Shown one piece after another: positions 42,145-50,838 of a stretch of 64,000 nucleotides of DNA. Origin of the DNA: Streptomyces violens (GTDB lineage: Bacteria > Actinomycetota > Actinomycetes > Streptomycetales > Streptomycetaceae); contig NZ_JOBH01000019.1 in assembly GCF_000717745.1 (NCBI RefSeq), positions 62,001-126,000 of the forward strand, read 5' to 3'. The notes beneath the pieces were generated by a model, which ran no database searches, had not been told where the DNA came from, and saw only the letters and a list, made by a program, of their open reading frames with translations. Position numbers and translations under genes: made by a program. Within the stretch, counting starts at the first letter, position 1, and every line of letters starts with the position of its first letter.

Positions 42145-42927
42145 ATGGATCAAGGCAATGGCGCCTCCCGACGCGGCAAACGCCCCAAGAGCGGAGAGCC
42201 GGTCGTCGACCGCGCGCTCTCCCTGCTCGCGGCGTTCGGTTCCGAACACCGGGCGTTGGGACTCAACGAGCTGAGCCGCCGGGCCGGCCTGCCGCCCAGC
42301 ACCGCCTCCCGGCTCACCGCGCGACTGCTCCGCTGGGGCGCGCTGGAACGCGATGACCAGGGGCGTTACGTCATCGGACTGCGGCTGTTCGAGGTGGCCT
42401 CACTCGCGCCGCGCAGCCACGGCCTGCGCGAGGCCGCCCTCCCGTATCTGGAGGATCTGCACGAGATCACCCGCCAGCATGTACTGCTGGCGGTGCGGGA
42501 CGGCGACGAGGCCCTGCTCGTGGAGCGGCTCTCGGCCCACGGCGCGGTGGAGATCGCCTACCGGGTGGGAGGGCGGCTGCCGCTGCACGAGACCGGCGTC
42601 GGCCTGGTGCTGCTGGCCGCCGCCGATCCCGGTTTCCGCGCCGAGTGGATCGACCGGCTGGAGCCGTCCTCGGCCGCACTCCGGCTCCGCCGACGGCTGG
42701 CCGAGGTACACAACGCGGGCCTGGCCGTGTTCGAGCGGCAGCGCCCCGCGCCCGTCTGTTCCATCGCGGTACCGATCCGCGGCCGCGGCGAGCAGGTCGT
42801 CGCCGCGGTCTCCATCGTCGTCCCCGCCGGCGCCCGCACGGCGCGCGCCTACGAGCAGGTGGTCAGAGCCACCGCCATGGCCATCTCCCGCGGCTTGGGG
42901 GCACGTGGGACACGGTCACACACCTAA
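42145..42927 (+). CDS. IclR-family regulator of the aromatic operon
   Basis: This 260-residue protein has an N-terminal winged helix (about 18-80, 'VVDRALSLLAAFGSEHRALGLNELSRRAGLPPSTASRLTARL') and an IclR effector domain (about 90-250, ending 'VCSIAVPIRGRGEQVVAAVSIVVPAG'). It is divergent from the dioxygenase operon, with about 108 bases between starts, and IclR proteins commonly control aromatic ring-cleavage genes this way. Its end overlaps the end of the convergent ROK gene by 4 bases. Confidence 0.87.
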   Translation: MDQGNGASRRGKRPKSGEPVVDRALSLLAAFGSEHRALGLNELSRRAGLPPSTASRLTARLLRWGALERDDQGRYVIGLRLFEVASLAPRSHGLREAALPYLEDLHEITRQHVLLAVRDGDEALLVERLSAHGAVEIAYRVGGRLPLHETGVGLVLLAAADPGFRAEWIDRLEPSSAALRLRRRLAEVHNAGLAVFERQRPAPVCSIAVPIRGRGEQVVAAVSIVVPAGARTARAYEQVVRATAMAISRGLGARGTRSHT

Positions 42928-44177
42928 CGGGGCAGAGGCTGGGCACTCATAGCGCCCGGCAGCCCGATCTCCAGTGCATGTTCGCGGACGTGATCCAGGG
43001 CCCGCCCCAGTGCGCCCACGGAGACGATCTCGTCGCCGAATTTCGAGGCGACGACCTCGGGGAGGGGCGGGTGTGCGTACTGCGACAGGTCGCGTTCGAT
43101 GACTCGCAGGACCGGGGCGCAGGAGGGGGCGGGGGCGCCGGCGAGGATTACTCGTTCGGTGTCGAGGAGGGCGGCCAGGGCGCTGATGATGCGGGCGAAG
43201 CGGGTGCCGAGGCGGTCGACCACTTCGGTGGCGAGGGGGTCGGCGGCGGCTGCGGCCGTGAAGACGGCCTCGGCGTCGATGTCCTCGGGGGCGAGCTGGC
43301 GGAGGAACGATGAGGGGTGGGACTTGGGGTCGCGTACCGCTTCCCTGGCCCACTGCCGGGCCAGTTTGGCCAGGCCGTCCGCGCTGCCCACGCCTTCCAG
43401 CAGGTCGAGGAAGCGCATCTCGCCGGCGCCGCCGCGGGCGCCGCGCAGGAGGTGGCCCTCCTCCACGATGCCGGCGCCGATGCGCTCACCGGTGAGCACG
43501 GCGACGTAGTTCTTGAGGCCGTGGCCGGCGCCCTGCCAGCCCTCGGCCAGGGCTGCGAGGTTGGCGTCGTTGTCGACGAGCACGGTCCAGCCGTGACGTT
43601 GCGTCAGGTACTCGGCGATGTCCGGGTTCATCCGCTCCCAGAACTCGTTGACCGTGCCGACCGTGCGTCCTTCGGCGTCGACGGGGGCCGGGACGCCCAC
43701 GGCCACGGCCAGTACCCGGTCGGGCGTGAGCGAGGCCGCCGTCAGCGCCTCGTCGATCGTCCGGCCGAGTACATCGAGACGTTCTTCGGGGGTGTGCTCG
43801 GGGCCGGAGAAGGCGCTGTCGTGCCGGGTGAGCGGGTGGCCGTGCAGGTCCGCGACCGTGACCCTGGCCATCCGCTGGCCGCAGTCGACGCCCACGAGCA
43901 CACCGGCCATCGGCTGGAAGGAGTAGCGCCGCGCCGGGCGGCCCAGGCGGTAGCCGCCGTGCTCGCGTTGGTTCTCCACCTCGTGGATCCAGCCGCGGTG
44001 GGTCAGGTCCTCGCACACGTCGTGGACCGTGGCGCGGGTCAGGCCCGTGGAGGCGATCAGGTCGGAGCCCGTGACGGGCTCGGAGTCCCACATGCGGTGC
44101 AGTACGGCCCGGAGGTTCGCCTCCCGGATCTGCCGTGTCGACGTCCCTGCCGACGCCGACGACTTTGTGTCAACCAA
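42924..44177 (-). CDS. ROK-family transcriptional repressor of the alpha-glucoside operon
   Basis: The 417-residue protein has an N-terminal MarR-like winged helix (about 15-75, 'GSDLIASTGLTRATVHDVCEDL') and a ROK sugar-kinase-like domain (about 90-400). 'VLVGVDCGQRMARVTVADL' is the phosphate-binding loop region. 'VDNDANLAALAEGW' and 'GERIGAGIVEEGHLLRGARGGAGE' follow. The usual ROK zinc-motif cysteines (CxCGxxGC) are absent after 'GGAGEMRFLD'. The start is TTG 44177 behind GAGGGGG. It faces the GH13 gene across 89 bases that hold a perfect palindrome, so it probably represses that operon and itself. Confidence 0.83.
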   Translation of the reverse strand: MVDTKSSASAGTSTRQIREANLRAVLHRMWDSEPVTGSDLIASTGLTRATVHDVCEDLTHRGWIHEVENQREHGGYRLGRPARRYSFQPMAGVLVGVDCGQRMARVTVADLHGHPLTRHDSAFSGPEHTPEERLDVLGRTIDEALTAASLTPDRVLAVAVGVPAPVDAEGRTVGTVNEFWERMNPDIAEYLTQRHGWTVLVDNDANLAALAEGWQGAGHGLKNYVAVLTGERIGAGIVEEGHLLRGARGGAGEMRFLDLLEGVGSADGLAKLARQWAREAVRDPKSHPSSFLRQLAPEDIDAEAVFTAAAAADPLATEVVDRLGTRFARIISALAALLDTERVILAGAPAPSCAPVLRVIERDLSQYAHPPLPEVVASKFGDEIVSVGALGRALDHVREHALEIGLPGAMSAQPLPR

Positions 44178-44222
44178 CCCCTTGACCCCCTCTGGATGCC
44201 CGCCTAGCTTACAGCCAGTTAA

Positions 44223-44243
44223 TAAATCTAGTACCTAGATTTA
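44223..44243. promoter_or_regulatory. Operator: perfect 21-bp palindrome between ROK gene and GH13 operon
   Basis: Arms TAAATCTAG and CTAGATTTA are exact reverse complements around a TAC centre. The site is 24 bases before the GH13 start and 46 bases before the ROK start, in the only AT-rich stretch nearby. Its position suits a ROK repressor binding site that controls both directions. Confidence 0.75.
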
Positions 44244-44266
44244 ATACCCATCGAAAGGGATTCGCG

Positions 44267-45943
44267 ATGGTGGACACGGCTGCGGAGCGGCCCATGACGG
44301 ACGCGGAGCAGTGGTGGCGGCAGGCGGTCGTCTACCAGATCTATCCGCGCAGCTTCGCCGACGCCAACGGCGACGGCATCGGCGACCTCCCCGGGATCAC
44401 CTCTCGCGTGGACCACCTGCGCGACCTGGGCGTCGACGCGGTCTGGCTCAGCCCGTTCTATCCCTCGGCGCTCGCCGACGGCGGGTACGACGTCGACGAC
44501 TACCGGGACGTCGACCCGCGTATCGGCACCCTCGCCCAGTTCGACGAGCTCGTCACCGCCCTGCACGACGTGGGCATCCGCGTCATCGTCGACATCGTCC
44601 CCAACCACACCTCCAACCGGCACCGGTGGTTCCGCGAGGCGCTCGCCGCCGGGCCCGGCTCCCCGGCCCGCGACCGCTACATCTTCCGTCGCGGCAACGG
44701 CCCGGACGGCGCGGAGCCGCCGACCGACTGGACCGCCGCCTTCGGCGGATCCGCCTGGGAGCCGGTGGGCGACGGCCACTGGTACCTGCACCTGTTCGCC
44801 CCCGAGCAGCCGGACCTCAACTGGGACAACGACGAGGTACGCGAGGACTTCCTGACGACCCTGCGCTTCTGGGCCGACCGCGGCGTCGACGGCTTCCGGG
44901 TCGATGTGGCCCATATGCTCGTCAAGGACCTCTCCGAGCCACTGCCCGGCCAGGACCAGCTCGACTCCGAAGACGTCCCCGACGGCGCCCACCGCCTGCG
45001 GGACCGCGACGAGGTGCACGAGATCTACCGCCAATGGCGCGCGGTGTTCAACGAGTACGACCCGCCGCGCACCGCCGTCGCCGAGGCCTGGGTGCCCACC
45101 CACCGCCGCCCGCGGTACGCCTCACCGGACGGGCTCGGCCAGTCCTTCAACTTCGACCTGCTGCGCTCGGAGTGGGACCCGGCCGCGTTCCGCCGGATCA
45201 TCGAGCAGAACCTCGACCTCGTCCGGACGTCCGGCTCCTCGTCCACCTGGGTCTTCTCCAACCACGACGTCGTACGCCACGCCACCCGCTACGCCCTGCC
45301 GAACGGCACCGACCTGCGCGCCTGGCTGCTCAGCGGGGGCACGGACCCGCTGCCGGACCTGGCGCAGGGGCTGCGGCGCGCCCGCGCCGTCACCCTGCTC
45401 GCCCTCGCACTGCCCGGCTCGACCTACCTCTACCAGGGCGAGGAACTGGGGCTCTACGAGGTCGCCGACCTGCCGGCCGAGGCCCTGCAGGACCCCACCT
45501 GGAAGCGCTCGCAGGGCACCGAGAAAGGCCGGGACGGCTGCCGGGTGCCGCTGCCGTGGACGGCGGACGGACCGTCGTACGGATTCGGCGCCGGCGGCGC
45601 GCATCTGCCCCAGCCGGACGGCTTCGCCGAGCTCTCCGTCGAAACCCAACAGGCCGACCCCGACTCGACGTTGGCCTTCTATCAGCGCGCGCTCGCGGAG
45701 CGCCGGCGACTGCAGACCACCGAGTCGCTGACCTGGGTGGACGACAAGCCGGACGTCGTCCACTTCCGGCGCCCCGGCGGCTGGTCCTGTGTCACCAACT
45801 TCGGCACCTCGCCGGCACCCCTCCCGCCGGGCCGCACCGTCCTCGCCAGCGGACCGCTCGACGGGCCGCTGCTCCCGCCCGACACGACTGCCTGGCTGGT
45901 GCCGTCCGCCGGGGCGGAAACCCACTCGGACATCACCGACTGA
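44267..45943 (+). CDS. GH13 alpha-glucosidase (oligo-1,6-glucosidase type), first gene of alpha-glucoside operon
   Basis: The 558-residue cytoplasmic GH13 enzyme carries all four conserved regions: 'DIVPNHTSNRH' (109-119), 'GFRVDVAHM' with nucleophile Asp213, 'AVAEAWV' with acid/base Glu273, and 'VFSNHDVVRH' with His333/Asp334. It starts 'WWRQAVVYQIYPRSFADANGDGIGDLPG', with the calcium-type DxNxDGxGD loop. It hydrolyses alpha-glucosides brought in by the downstream ABC importer. ATG 44267 follows AAAGGGA and lies 24 bases after the palindromic operator. Confidence 0.88.
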   Translation: MVDTAAERPMTDAEQWWRQAVVYQIYPRSFADANGDGIGDLPGITSRVDHLRDLGVDAVWLSPFYPSALADGGYDVDDYRDVDPRIGTLAQFDELVTALHDVGIRVIVDIVPNHTSNRHRWFREALAAGPGSPARDRYIFRRGNGPDGAEPPTDWTAAFGGSAWEPVGDGHWYLHLFAPEQPDLNWDNDEVREDFLTTLRFWADRGVDGFRVDVAHMLVKDLSEPLPGQDQLDSEDVPDGAHRLRDRDEVHEIYRQWRAVFNEYDPPRTAVAEAWVPTHRRPRYASPDGLGQSFNFDLLRSEWDPAAFRRIIEQNLDLVRTSGSSSTWVFSNHDVVRHATRYALPNGTDLRAWLLSGGTDPLPDLAQGLRRARAVTLLALALPGSTYLYQGEELGLYEVADLPAEALQDPTWKRSQGTEKGRDGCRVPLPWTADGPSYGFGAGGAHLPQPDGFAELSVETQQADPDSTLAFYQRALAERRRLQTTESLTWVDDKPDVVHFRRPGGWSCVTNFGTSPAPLPPGRTVLASGPLDGPLLPPDTTAWLVPSAGAETHSDITD

Positions 45944-45954
45944 GGAGAACGGCC

Positions 45955-47280
45955 ATGCGCTCCAGAACAGCCATGCGCTCCACAACGGTGTCGCAGCACT
46001 CCCTTTCCCGCTCCCTTTCCCGCCGCGGCCTCCTGCGGCTCGGCGGCGCCCTCGCGGGTGCCGCCGCGGGCGGCGCACTGCTCGCCGGATATGCCTCGTC
46101 CGACGACCGCCGCACGACCATCCGCTTCCTCCAGAACAAGCCCGAGGCCATCCCGTACTTCGACAAGCTGATCGAGGAGTTCCACCGCGCGCAGTCCGAG
46201 GTGTACGTCGTGCACGACTCCACGCCCGCGGCGCTGACCCCGCAGTTCGCCCGGGGCACCCCGCCGGACCTGGGCTGCTACAACTACAACCTGGAGACCT
46301 CGAACTTCCTGGCCCGCGGCGAGCTGTCGGACCTAGGGAGGCTCCCGGAGGCCCGGCGGATCGATGCCCAGGTCCAGGACCTCGTAGGGCAGTACGCCCA
46401 GTACAAGTCCGAGACCAGCGTGCTGCCGTACTCCGTCACCGCGGCGGGCGTCATCTACAACAAGGACCTCTTCGAGAAGGCCGGCGTGGCGATTCCACGG
46501 ACCTGGACCGAACTGCTGAAGGCGTGCAGGACGTTCAAGGCGCAGGGCATCGTTCCCGTACTCCAGACGTACAAGGAAACGTGGACTCTCTCCCAGGGCC
46601 TCTTCGACTACGTCTCCGGCAGTGCCCTCGATGTCGCCGGGTTCTTCACCCGGCTCAAGGAGCTCGGGCCGAAGGCCGGCCCCGGGGCCGAGGTGTCCTT
46701 CGGGAAGGACTTCAAGGACGCCGTCGAGAAGATGCTCGTCCTCGCCTCGTACACCAACGCCGATGCCCCGAGCCGTACTTACTACGACGGCAATGTCGCC
46801 TTCGCCCACGGCAAGGCGGCGATGTACCTCCAAGGACCGTGGGCCATCGGGGAGATCGAGAAGATCAACCCGAAAGCGCGGCTGGGCACCTTCGCGCTGC
46901 CGGCGACCGAGGACCCCGAGGACGTCAAGGTCAGAGTCAACCTCGACCTGGCCCTGTGGATCCCCGACGCCTCCGAGGAACGCAACGCGGCCACGGCGTT
47001 CCTGCGGTACCTGATGCGGCCCGAGGTGATGGACGCCTACAACGCGAAGCACCTCGCCTGGTCCCCGACCAGAAACGCACCCGCGATGCGCGACGGACGG
47101 GTGGCCGGCATCCAGTCCTATGTCGACGCGGGCCGCTTCTACCAGGGCGCCGGGACCTACTTCCCGGGCGCCATCCCCTTGGGCAACTACCTGCAGGAAC
47201 TGCTGATCGGCGGGAACGCCGACGCGTTCCTGCGCAAGCTCGACGACGACTGGGCCCGCTACGCCCAGCGCAGCCTGTGA
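45955..47280 (+). CDS. Sugar ABC transporter substrate-binding protein with altered lipobox
   Basis: The 441-residue family 1 solute-binding protein starts at ATG 45955 after GAGGAG. The signal region has a twin-arginine motif ('LSRRGLLRLGG', 21-31) and a hydrophobic core. The lipobox should read LAGC, but codon 46 is TAT (46090-46092), giving LAG-Tyr-ASS. The cysteine needed for lipid attachment is absent. The rest looks intact ('QFARGTPPDLGCYNYN', 'YSVTAAGVIYNKDLFEKAG', 'FAHGKAAMYLQGPWAIGEI'). It would bind an alpha-glucoside for the two permeases that follow, but may be released or held only by an uncleaved signal anchor. Confidence 0.87.
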   Translation: MRSRTAMRSTTVSQHSLSRSLSRRGLLRLGGALAGAAAGGALLAGYASSDDRRTTIRFLQNKPEAIPYFDKLIEEFHRAQSEVYVVHDSTPAALTPQFARGTPPDLGCYNYNLETSNFLARGELSDLGRLPEARRIDAQVQDLVGQYAQYKSETSVLPYSVTAAGVIYNKDLFEKAGVAIPRTWTELLKACRTFKAQGIVPVLQTYKETWTLSQGLFDYVSGSALDVAGFFTRLKELGPKAGPGAEVSFGKDFKDAVEKMLVLASYTNADAPSRTYYDGNVAFAHGKAAMYLQGPWAIGEIEKINPKARLGTFALPATEDPEDVKVRVNLDLALWIPDASEERNAATAFLRYLMRPEVMDAYNAKHLAWSPTRNAPAMRDGRVAGIQSYVDAGRFYQGAGTYFPGAIPLGNYLQELLIGGNADAFLRKLDDDWARYAQRSL

Positions 47281-47305
47281 GTGGTGACCCGGAAGGAAAC
47301 GGACG

Positions 47306-48241
47306 ATGAGCGCACCGGCAGCGATAAAGACCCGCCCTGCCAGATCCACCGCACCACCGGGCCCGGCCACCGCGCGGCGCCGCAAGGCCGACCGGACCTA
47401 CTACCTGATGCTCGTCCCCGCCGTCCTGCTGTTCACCGTGTTCATCTCGCTGACCGGCCTGGTGGGCATGTTCTACAGCCTGACCAACTACGCGGGCTTC
47501 GGTGACTGGAAATTCATCGGCCTGCGGAACTACACCTCGATGCTGGGTGACCCGCGCATCCTGGAGTCGTACGGGTTCACCATCTGGTTCGCGGTGGTCA
47601 CCACGGTGGTGGTCAACGCCGTCGCCCTGCTGCTGGCCATCGGCCTCAACGGCCGTATCAAATGGAAGACGGGCCTGCGCGGGATCTACTTCATCCCGAT
47701 GGTGATCTCCGGCATCGTCATCGCCTACGTCTTCAACTACCTCTTCTCCACCGCGGCCCCGGCACTCGCGACCCAACTGGGCTGGACGGCCGGACAGAGC
47801 AGCATCCTCGCCAACGAGAACTGGGCGTGGCTCGCGGTGGTCATCGTGACGGCCTGGCAGGCCACACCGAGCGCACTCATCATCTATCTGGCCGGCCTCA
47901 TGGCCATCCCGAAGGAGGTGTACGAGGCGGCCGAGCTCGACGGCGCGGGCGGCTGGCGACGGTTCCGCAGTATCACCTTTCCGCTGCTCATCGGCTATGT
48001 AGTGATCAACACCATCCTGGGCTTCAAGGGCTTCCTCAACGCCTACGACATCATCGTCGGACTCACCAACGGCGGCCCCGGCACCGCCACGATGAGCGTC
48101 GCCATGACCATCTTCAGTGGTTTCGACGGCGGTGAGTACGCCTTCCAGATGGCCAACGCCGTGGTCTTCTTCGTCTTCACCCTCGCCGTCTCCCTGCTCC
48201 AGCTGCTGTTCGTGCGCAACCGCGAGGTGAACCTGTCATGA
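47306..48241 (+). CDS. Sugar ABC transporter permease (MalF/UgpA type)
   Basis: The 311-residue permease has six membrane segments after a basic N-terminus ('RRRKADRTYYLMLVPAVLLFTVFI'). The cytoplasmic EAA loop is 'VYEAAELDGAGGWRRFRSITFPLL' near residue 210. It pairs with the next gene, whose ATG overlaps this stop (ATGA). No ATPase gene is present in the cluster. In Streptomyces such importers share the general ATPase MsiK, which is likely here. Confidence 0.88.
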   Translation: MSAPAAIKTRPARSTAPPGPATARRRKADRTYYLMLVPAVLLFTVFISLTGLVGMFYSLTNYAGFGDWKFIGLRNYTSMLGDPRILESYGFTIWFAVVTTVVVNAVALLLAIGLNGRIKWKTGLRGIYFIPMVISGIVIAYVFNYLFSTAAPALATQLGWTAGQSSILANENWAWLAVVIVTAWQATPSALIIYLAGLMAIPKEVYEAAELDGAGGWRRFRSITFPLLIGYVVINTILGFKGFLNAYDIIVGLTNGGPGTATMSVAMTIFSGFDGGEYAFQMANAVVFFVFTLAVSLLQLLFVRNREVNLS

Positions 48242-49119
48242 CGACGATCGACCCCACGATCACCCCGCGCGCGGCCGAGCACATCAAGGCCCCGAAGGAA
48301 GAGCACCGGATCAACTGGGTGCAGACCGGGCTGCTGGTCCTGGGCACCCTGGCGGTGCTGGTCCCGATCTACTTCGCGATCACGATGTCGCTGAAGACCG
48401 GCCGGCAGGCGGCGTCGGGAACCGGGCTCGACTGGCCCTCGCCCTTCGAATTCGGCAACTTCGGGGCCGCCTGGGAACTCACCCACTTCCCCAGAGCCTT
48501 CGCCGTCTCGCTGACGATCAGCGCCCTGGCGGTGGCCGGCCAGCTCATCGTCTCCTCGCTCGCGGCCTACGCCATCGCGCGCAACTGGCACCGCAGGCTG
48601 TTCCGTTGGTCGTACTTCTACCTGCTGGCGGCGATGTTCATCCCGTTCCCCGTCGTGGCGCTGCCGCAGGTGAAGCTGACGTCCATGGTGGGCCTGGACA
48701 ACCCACTGGGCGTTGCGGTGCTGCACATCCTGTTCGGCATCTCGTTCAACCTCCTCCTCTACACCGCGTTCCTGCGCTCGGTCCCGTACGAACTGGAGGA
48801 GAGCGCACGCATCGACGGCTGCACCACCTGGCAGACCTTCTGGAAGATCATCTTTCCGCTGCTGGCCCCGATGAACGCCACCGTCGGCATCTTCGCCTTC
48901 CTGATGTCGTGGAACGACTTCATGATGCCGTCACTGATCATCGGTGACCCCTCATTGCAGACCATCCCGGTGGTACAGAAGATCTTCCAGCTCAAGTTCT
49001 CCTCGGACTACAACGTGGCCTTCGCCTCGTACCTGATGGCCATGGCGCCGACACTTATCGCGTACCTCTTCGCACAGCGTTGGGTCATGTCGGGTGTCAC
49101 CCGCGGTGCCATCAAGTAG
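48238..49119 (+). CDS. Sugar ABC transporter permease (MalG/UgpE type)
   Basis: The 293-residue permease has six membrane segments. The EAA loop reads 'ELEESARIDGCTTWQTFWKIIFPLL' near residue 185, and the C-terminus 'YLFAQRWVMSGVTRGAIK' is typical of the MalG side. Its ATG overlaps the stop of the partner permease. It forms the membrane channel of the alpha-glucoside importer. Confidence 0.88.
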   Translation: MTTIDPTITPRAAEHIKAPKEEHRINWVQTGLLVLGTLAVLVPIYFAITMSLKTGRQAASGTGLDWPSPFEFGNFGAAWELTHFPRAFAVSLTISALAVAGQLIVSSLAAYAIARNWHRRLFRWSYFYLLAAMFIPFPVVALPQVKLTSMVGLDNPLGVAVLHILFGISFNLLLYTAFLRSVPYELEESARIDGCTTWQTFWKIIFPLLAPMNATVGIFAFLMSWNDFMMPSLIIGDPSLQTIPVVQKIFQLKFSSDYNVAFASYLMAMAPTLIAYLFAQRWVMSGVTRGAIK

Positions 49120-49170
49120 CGCCCCGGTTCTGCCTCTTGCCCCTCGCCCCTCATCTCTCAGGAGTTCGGC

Positions 49171-50838
49171 ATGCCCGATACGCCCACCGATGCCGCCGCC
49201 CGCGACTGGTGGAAGAACGCCGTCGTCTACCAGATCTATCCCCGCAGCTTCGCGGACACCGACGGGGACGGCATCGGGAACATCTCCGGTATCACCTCCC
49301 GCGTGCCGTACCTCGCGCAGCTGGGCATCGACGCCGTCTGGCTGAGCCCGTTCTACCCGTCCGCGCTGGCCGACGGCGGGTACGACGTCGACGACTACCG
49401 GGACGTCGACCCGCGCCTGGGCACGCTCGACGACTTCGACACCATGGTCGAGGCTCTGCACGGGGCAGGCATCAAGGTCATCGTCGACATCGTGCCCAAC
49501 CACACCTCCGACCGGCACGAGTGGTTCCGCGCTGCCCTCGCGGCCGGGCCCGGCTCGCCCGAGCGACAGCGCTACATCTTCCGCGACGGCCTCGGGCCCG
49601 ACGGCGAACTGCCGCCGAACGACTGGGAATCCGGCTTCGGCGGCCCCGCCTGGGAGCCGGCCGGCGACGGACAGTGGTACTTCCACCACTTCGCCAAGGA
49701 GCAGCCGGACCTCAACTGGGACAACGACGAGGTGCGCGAGGACTTCCTGAAGACGTTGCGCTTCTGGTCCGACCGGGGCGTCGACGGCTTCCGGGTCGAT
49801 GTCGCTCACGGCCTGGTCAAGGACATGTCCGAGCCCTTCGCCCCCTGGACGGAGGTCGCGGCGGTGGACCAGCACACGGACGGCTCGCACCCCCTGTGGG
49901 ACCGCGACGCGGTGCACGAGATCTACGCCGAATGGCGCCGGGTCTTCGACGAGTACGACCCACCGCGCTTCGCCGTCGCCGAGGCATGCGTCCATCCCTC
50001 CCGGCGGGCCCGCTACGCCTCGGCGAAGGGCCTCGGGCAGGCGTTCAACTTCGAGATGCAGGACGCGGGTTGGCGGTCCCCGGACTTCCGCAAGGCCATC
50101 GACTCGGGGCTGGCCCAGACCCGGGAGAGCGGTTCGACCACGACCTGGCTCCTGGGCTGCCACGACTCCCCGCGGGCGGCCACGCGGTACGGGCTGCCCG
50201 CGGACCCGCGGCGGACGGCCGTGCAGGTCGCCCATCAGTGGCTGCTGACGGACGGTACCGAGCCGGCCCTCGACCGCGCCCTCGGCGAGCGCCGCGCCAG
50301 AGCGGCGGTGCTGATCAGCCTGGCGCTGCCCGGCTCGACGTATGTCTACCAGGGCGACGAGCTGGGGCTGCACGAGGTCGGGGACCTGCCACTGGAGGTA
50401 CTGGAGGACCCGATTGCCACCCGGTCCGGCGGGCGCGAGAAGGGCCGCGACGGGTGCCGGGTACCACTGCCGTGGACGGCCGACGGGCCGTCCTTCGGCT
50501 TCGGGCCCGGCCCTGCACGCCCGCCGCAGCCCGCGTGGTTCGCACGGCACGCCGCCGCGCTCCAGGCCGCCGACCCGGACTCCACCCTGGGCCTCTACCG
50601 CCGGGCCATCCACCTGCGGGCCACGCTGAACACCGGCGCGGACTTCACCTGGATCGAGACCGACTCGGCGGACGTCCTGCACTTCCGACGGGCCGACCAG
50701 TGGCACTGCATCGCCAACTTCGGCAGCGAGCCCGTTGCGTTGCCGGCAGGCGAGCTCGTGATCAGCAGTGCGCCCGTGGAAGGGGAGCTGCTTCCCGGAA
50801 ACGCAACGGCGTGGCTGCGCGGCCGGTCCCGCTCATGA
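49171..50838 (+). CDS. Second GH13 alpha-glucosidase with a changed region IV
   Basis: This is a 555-residue paralogue of the GH13 enzyme at the start of the operon, with long identical stretches. It has 'DIVPNHTSDRH', nucleophile Asp210 in 'GFRVDVAHG' and acid/base Glu271 in 'AVAEACV'. Region IV reads 'LLGCHDSPR', so Cys330 replaces the Asn usually found before the His-Asp pair (His331, Asp332 kept), and Cys also follows the acid/base region. The loop lengths differ as well, so substrate preference probably differs. It starts 51 bases after the permease gene and overlaps the MFS gene (ATGA). Confidence 0.86.
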   Translation: MPDTPTDAAARDWWKNAVVYQIYPRSFADTDGDGIGNISGITSRVPYLAQLGIDAVWLSPFYPSALADGGYDVDDYRDVDPRLGTLDDFDTMVEALHGAGIKVIVDIVPNHTSDRHEWFRAALAAGPGSPERQRYIFRDGLGPDGELPPNDWESGFGGPAWEPAGDGQWYFHHFAKEQPDLNWDNDEVREDFLKTLRFWSDRGVDGFRVDVAHGLVKDMSEPFAPWTEVAAVDQHTDGSHPLWDRDAVHEIYAEWRRVFDEYDPPRFAVAEACVHPSRRARYASAKGLGQAFNFEMQDAGWRSPDFRKAIDSGLAQTRESGSTTTWLLGCHDSPRAATRYGLPADPRRTAVQVAHQWLLTDGTEPALDRALGERRARAAVLISLALPGSTYVYQGDELGLHEVGDLPLEVLEDPIATRSGGREKGRDGCRVPLPWTADGPSFGFGPGPARPPQPAWFARHAAALQAADPDSTLGLYRRAIHLRATLNTGADFTWIETDSADVLHFRRADQWHCIANFGSEPVALPAGELVISSAPVEGELLPGNATAWLRGRSRS

